9,697 nt of DNA from an uncultured Eubacteriales bacterium (GTDB lineage: Bacteria > Bacillota > Clostridia > Oscillospirales > Oscillospiraceae). The notes beneath the pieces are model-generated. The model did no database searches. It was not told the DNA's origin and was given only the letters and a program-made list of their open reading frames with translations. Made by a program: the position numbers and the translations under genes. The DNA lies in contig USCO01000081.1 of NCBI GenBank assembly GCA_900553135.1, positions 1 to 9,697 on the forward strand, given 5' to 3'. Every line of letters starts with the position of its first letter. Position 1 is the first letter of the stretch. This document shows, piece by piece, positions 6,919-9,697 of this stretch.

Positions 6919-6934
6919 GGGGGAGTCGGGAATG
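6919..6934 (+). promoter_or_regulatory. Ribosome binding site and true ATG start of dacF
   Basis: GGGGGAG (6919-6925) sits six bases before the ATG at 6932-6934. This is the only well-placed ribosome binding site near the gene. It marks ATG 6932 as the start, although the reading frame from that ATG is interrupted 12 bases later by the GGGGG run. The TTG at 6966 in the main frame has no purine-rich site in front of it and would lack the first half of the signal peptide. Confidence 0.75.
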
Positions 6935-8039
6935 CTCAGACGCGGGGGCCCTTGCTGCCCTGGCTTTGGCAGTGGGATTGACCCTTCCGGCCCGGGCCTT
7001 GGAAACGTCGGCGGGCAGCGCCATTTTGATGGAGCTGGAGAGCGGACGGGTCCTCTACGAGGATCAGGCGGACCAGCCCCGGCCCATCGCTAGCACCACC
7101 AAGCTCATGACCGCCCTGGTGGCCCTGGAACAGGGGCCCGGCCTGGAGGAGGAAGTGACCATCCCTCCGAAGGCGGCGGGGGTGGAGGGCTCCTCCCTGT
7201 ACCTGAAGGCAGGGGAGAGGCTGAAGTTTGAGACCCTGCTGTATGGCATGCTGCTCCACTCGGGGAACGACGCGGCGGTAGCCGTGGCCGTGCTCACCGC
7301 GGGCAGCGTGGAGGCCTTTGCGGCCCAAATGAACCAAAAGGCCCGGGAGCTGGGCATGACCAACAGCCACTTCACCAATCCAACGGGACTGGATGAGGAG
7401 GGCCACTACTCCACCACCCGGGACCTGGCCCTGCTGGCCCGGGCCTGTCTGGCCCAGGAGACCTTGGCAAAGATGGCCGCCACCCCTTCTATTGCGCTGG
7501 AGGGGCGCTCCTTTGTCAACCACAACAAGCTGCTGTGGCGGTACGAGGGCTGTGTGGGGCTGAAAACCGGATACACCCAGACAGCGGGGCGCACCCTGGT
7601 CTCGGCGGCCCGCCGGAATGGTATGACCCTCATCGCGGTGACTCTGGACGACCCCAACGACTGGGCCGACCACGCGGCACTGTTTGACTACGGCTTTTCC
7701 ACCTACCATATGGAGACCGTTCTGGGGGCGGGGGAGGAGGTCCTTTCTCTGCCCGTGACCGGAGGGCTGGTCCCCTTTGCCGGGGTGGTGAGCCAAGAGG
7801 AGGTGCGCTGGCCGGTAAAGGAAGGGGAGACCCTGACCGTCCAGTGTGATCTGGGCGGGCTGCGCAGCCTGACCGCCCCTACCCAGGCAGGCGTGCGCCT
7901 TGGAACGGCGGAAATTTTATTGGACGGCGTGCCGGTAGCCCGGACGCCTTTGGTGTGCGGCGTGTCGCTGCACCGGGACATGACGGAGCACACCGGCCCG
8001 CTGAGCCGGCTGCTGGGCCTTCTGGGCCGTGTGTTGTAA
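6932..8039 (+). CDS. dacF: DacF-type D-alanyl-D-alanine carboxypeptidase, frameshifted in the signal peptide
   Basis: This is a serine DD-carboxypeptidase (peptidase S11) that removes the terminal D-alanine from peptidoglycan stem peptides outside the membrane. The catalytic triad of motifs is complete: STTK (Ser at 7092), SGN (7260-7268) and KTG (7563-7571). A C-terminal beta domain of the PBP5_C kind follows (from about 7720). Without correction the open frame runs from 6858 but its only plausible start is TTG 6966, which beheads the signal peptide. Deleting one G from GGGGG (6944-6948) joins ATG 6932 to that frame and gives MLRRGALAALALAVGL...PARA, a textbook signal peptide with an A-R-A cleavage site, and a 368-residue protein. 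Corrected positions are S54, K57, S110, N112 and K211. Its place after ytfJ, a candidate forespore promoter, and the family all point to a spore-cortex role. As it stands, export is probably lost. Confidence 0.9.
6944..6948 (+). other. Putative +1 frameshift in GGGGG run of the dacF signal peptide
   Basis: Five consecutive G lie between the N-terminal MLRR codons and the hydrophobic core of the signal peptide. With five G, the ATG 6932 frame reads into a meaningless peptide and stops at about 7093. With four G it joins the carboxypeptidase frame exactly. Signal-peptide coding is present on both sides of the run, in different frames, so this is the lesion site. Confidence 0.8.
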
Positions 8040-8055
8040 GAGAAAGGGGAGCCCT

Positions 8056-8775
8056 GTGAAGGAGCGCTTGCAAAAATTGATCTCGGCGGCGGGACTGACC
8101 TCCCGGCGCAAGGCGGAGGAGTGGCTGCTGGCCGGCCGGGTGACGGTGAACGGACAGGTGGCCGCCCTGGGCGACCAGGCCGATCTCGATGTGGACCGGG
8201 TGGAGGTGGACGGCCGTCCCCTCACCCGGGGAAATCAGCGTACATATGTGATGCTCAACAAGCCCCGGGGCTATGTGACCACCCTGTCCGACGAAAAGGG
8301 GCGGCGCACCGTGGCCCAGCTGGTGTCCGGCTGCGGCAAGCGGCTGTGGCCCGTGGGACGGCTGGATCTGGACTCGGAGGGGCTGCTGCTCATGACCGAT
8401 GACGGCGAGCTGACCAACCGGCTGCTCCATCCCCGGCACCAGGTGGAGAAGGAATACCTGGTTTGGGTGCGGGGAGACGTGGATCGCGCGCTGCCCATCC
8501 TCACCGGCCCCATGGAGCTGGACGGCGTGCCCCTGGCCCCGGCCAAGGTGTCTGTGGGCCGCCAGACGGGGGACACGGTTCAGCTCACCATCATCATTTA
8601 TCAGGGGAAAAACCGCCAGATCCGGCGTATGTGCGCCCAGGCGGGGCTGGAAGTCACCCGGCTCAAGCGCATCCGGGAGGGCGGACTGCGGCTGGACCGG
8701 AGCCTGAAGCCCGGGGCGTGGCGGCCCTTGACCAAAGAAGAGCTGGCCCTGCTGGAGGAATCCGGGGCCTTTTAA
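8056..8775 (+). CDS. rluB: 23S rRNA pseudouridine synthase, RluB type (RsuA/RluB/E/F family)
   Basis: This 239-residue pseudouridine synthase should isomerise a uridine in 23S rRNA helix 89/90 (U2605 in E. coli numbering for RluB). An N-terminal S4 RNA-binding domain (about 1-60: RLQKLISAAGLTSRRKAEEWLLAGRVTVNG) precedes the catalytic domain. The catalytic motif is GRLDLDSEGLLLMTDDG with the nucleophilic aspartate at D104; YVMLNKPRGYVTT precedes it, and KNRQIRRMC and TRLKRIREGGL follow. The start is GTG at 8056, preceded by AAAGGGGA (8043-8050) with five bases between, and it directly yields the canonical KERLQKLI opening. A longer reading from GTG 8029 adds residues not seen in the family and overlaps dacF. 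The dacF stop lies 16 bases upstream, so they are co-transcribed. Separation from the RsuA/RluE paralogues rests on length, gene context and motif style. Confidence 0.94.
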   Translation: MKERLQKLISAAGLTSRRKAEEWLLAGRVTVNGQVAALGDQADLDVDRVEVDGRPLTRGNQRTYVMLNKPRGYVTTLSDEKGRRTVAQLVSGCGKRLWPVGRLDLDSEGLLLMTDDGELTNRLLHPRHQVEKEYLVWVRGDVDRALPILTGPMELDGVPLAPAKVSVGRQTGDTVQLTIIIYQGKNRQIRRMCAQAGLEVTRLKRIREGGLRLDRSLKPGAWRPLTKEELALLEESGAF

Positions 8776-8781
8776 AAGAAA

Positions 8782-8828
8782 TTTTGCAAGATTTTACCTT
8801 CAACTTGCAAAAATGGCTTGCATTTTTT
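8782..8828. promoter_or_regulatory. Palindrome-rich candidate operator in front of the rpiR-type gene
   Basis: This AT-rich stretch contains two overlapping inverted repeats. One is TTTTGCAAG (8782-8790) with CTTGCAAAA (8804-8812), 13 bases apart. The other is AAAAATG (8809-8815) with CATTTTT (8821-8827), five bases apart. The unit TTGCA occurs three times (from 8784, 8805 and 8818), the last one inside the -35 box. A weak terminator for rluB is the alternative, since TTTTTT (8823-8828) follows, but the stems are AT-rich. Confidence 0.45.
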
Positions 8829-8846
8829 AGGGAAAGCCGTTATGAT
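8818..8846 (+). promoter_or_regulatory. Sigma-A promoter for the rpiR-type regulator
   Basis: TTGCAT (8818-8823) and TATGAT (8841-8846) are separated by exactly 17 bases. Transcription would begin near 8853, giving a leader of almost 100 bases. The -35 box overlaps the third TTGCA unit and the right arm of an inverted repeat, which would suit repression by a bound regulator. Confidence 0.72.
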
Positions 8847-8865
8847 AGAAACCGAAGGATTTTGC

Positions 8866-8904
8866 GGCTGCCAGCGGCGTGTGACGAATCCAGCGCTGGC
8901 GGCC
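8866..8904 (+). other. GC-rich hairpin in the leader of the rpiR-type gene
   Basis: GGCTGCCAGCG (8866-8876) can pair with CGCTGGCGGCC (8894-8904), giving 11 pairs including one G-U, with a 17-base loop. TTTATT (8905-8910) follows. It lies between the promoter and the coding region and resembles an attenuator or weak terminator. It could also be a stability or translation-control element. No known riboswitch class is recognised. Confidence 0.5.
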
Positions 8905-8949
8905 TTTATTATGTCCCTTGTTTGGGAACGCGTCAGGAGATGAATCAGA

Positions 8950-9697
8950 GTGATGAATCGGGACATTCTGGCCATTATTCAGGAAAATATGAACACCTTT
9001 TCCAAGGGGCAGAAGCTCATTGCCAACTACATCCTGTCCTCCTACGACAAGGCGGCGTTTATGACGGCCAGCAAGCTGGGCAAGACCGTTCACGTCAGTG
9101 AATCCACCGTGGTGCGCTTTGCCTCGGAGCTGAAGTACGACGGGTATCCCGCCATGCAGAAGGCCCTGCAAGAAATGATTCGGAATAAACTCACCTCTAT
9201 CCAGCGCATTGAGGTGACCAATGACATCATCGGCAACCAGGACGTGGTCTCCACGGTGATGCAGTCGGACATGGAAAAGATCCGGCTGACCATGGAGGAG
9301 ATTGACCGGGACAGCTTCCAGGCGGCGGTGGATGCCATTGTCAACGCCAAAAAGATTTACATTTTGGGCACCCGGTCCTCGGGCTCTCTGGCCGGGTTCA
9401 TGTCCTTTTACTTTGGCCTCATGTTTGACAACGTGGTCCAACCAGGAAATTTTTGACCAGATCGTCCAAGTGGGCCACGGGGACGTAACCATCGGACTGT
9501 CCTTTCCCCGGTATTCCCGGCGGACGGTCCGGGCCATCAACTTTGCCCACGAGCGGGGCTCCAAGGTCATCGCCATCACCGACAGCGCCTCCAACAGCAT
9601 GGCCAAGGCGGCGGACTATGTGCTGCTGGCCAAGAGCGACATGGCCTCCTTTGTGGACTCCCTGGTGGCTCCCCTGAGCCTGATTAACTCCCTGCTG
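8950..9697 (+). pseudogene. MurR/RpiR-family transcriptional regulator, frameshifted in the SIS domain and cut by the window edge
   Basis: This is an HTH_6 plus SIS sugar-phosphate-responsive regulator. Frame 1 starts at GTG 8950 (AGGAGA at 8935-8940, nine bases before; the ATG at 8953 is equally possible). It encodes the winged-helix domain (about residues 1-77, with TVHVSESTVVRFASELKYDGYP typical of the family) and the beginning of the SIS domain (KKIYILGTRSSGSLAGF, about 134-150). It stops at 9456, after FDNVVQ. A second frame beginning at CAG 9443 continues the same domain: QEIFDQIVQVGHGDVTIGLSFPRYSRRTV, then GSKVIAITDSASNSMAKAADYVLLAKS, open to the last base. Homologues usually have several residues between the DNV strand and the EIFEQ helix that are absent here, so a short deletion (about 17-20 bases) rather than a single-base slip is likely. 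The effector is unknown. Downstream target genes lie beyond the window. Confidence 0.85.
9437..9445 (+). other. Frame-change point in the rpiR-type gene
   Basis: Codons through CAA (9439-9441) belong to frame 1; CAG (9443-9445) begins the downstream frame, shifted by one. Thirteen bases lie between GAC (ends 9429) and CAG, so the missing length must be 2 modulo 3. Family spacing suggests 17 or 20. The exact length needs an intact relative. Confidence 0.7.

Noticed and set aside
6936..7796. Minus-strand open frame (286 codons) over dacF
   Set aside because: It is antisense to the complete STTK, SGN and KTG motifs, has no ribosome binding site, and shows low-complexity Gly/Gln/His composition.
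8029..8775. Longer rluB reading from GTG 8029
   Set aside because: The extra residues overlap the dacF end and are not family-like. GTG 8056 has a ribosome binding site and starts the protein at the canonical KERLQKLI.
8842..8943. 33-codon open frame in the leader of the rpiR-type gene, a possible leader peptide
   Set aside because: Its ATG overlaps the -10 box, so it would not be in the transcript, and no ribosome binding site precedes it.
1..9697. CRISPR arrays, insertion sequences, tRNA or rRNA genes, toxin-antitoxin or defence systems
   Set aside because: No repeated spacer structure, transposase motif, terminal inverted repeats, tRNA cloverleaf or defence-type gene was seen. The window is ordinary chromosomal housekeeping content.

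Overview
The window reads as a chromosomal housekeeping segment from a GC-rich, endospore-forming Firmicute of class Clostridia, probably an Oscillospiraceae gut lineage of the Flavonifractor/Lawsonibacter/Pseudoflavonifractor kind. The reasons are a Gram-positive PolC-type DNA polymerase, an scpA-scpB pair next to an M50 protease, spore-associated ytfJ and dacF homologues, strong AGGAGG-type ribosome binding sites, and a heavy G/C bias at third codon positions. The lineage is inferred from protein character and gene order, not from a search.

Layout. Positions 1-1241 (+) hold the C-terminal third or so of polC, entering from outside the window. A strong bidirectional terminator (1249-1285) separates it from a convergent gene for a five-helix membrane phosphoglycerol transferase of the LtaS/alkaline-phosphatase superfamily (1284-3389, -). 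A divergent promoter region (3390-3624) follows, with a good sigma-A promoter facing each way. From 3625 rightwards there is a tight co-directional cluster: M50 site-2-type protease, scpA, scpB, a DUF2953/YtfI-like membrane protein, a YtfJ/GerW-family spore protein, a DacF-type D-alanyl-D-alanine carboxypeptidase, and an RluB-type 23S rRNA pseudouridine synthase. After a 174-base regulatory gap with its own sigma-A promoter comes a MurR/RpiR-family regulator that runs off the right edge.

How the genes fit together. ScpA and ScpB are the kleisin and winged-helix partners of the SMC condensin. The DUF2953, YtfJ and DacF genes form the sporulation-linked middle of the cluster. DacF trims spore or cell-wall peptidoglycan, and a plausible forespore-sigma promoter lies just upstream of it. 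RluB modifies 23S rRNA. The LtaS-like enzyme is transcribed separately and probably builds or decorates a cell-surface polymer.

Two genes carry reading-frame lesions. The dacF signal peptide is broken by what looks like one extra G in a GGGGG run (6944-6948). The rpiR-type gene has lost a short stretch, estimated at 17-20 bases, in its SIS domain (about 9437-9443). Both may be assembly errors or true mutations. I found no new multi-gene system, mobile element, CRISPR array, tRNA or rRNA. The most interesting signals are these two lesions, the palindrome-rich regulatory region and structured leader of the rpiR gene, and a few candidate RNA structures around start sites.
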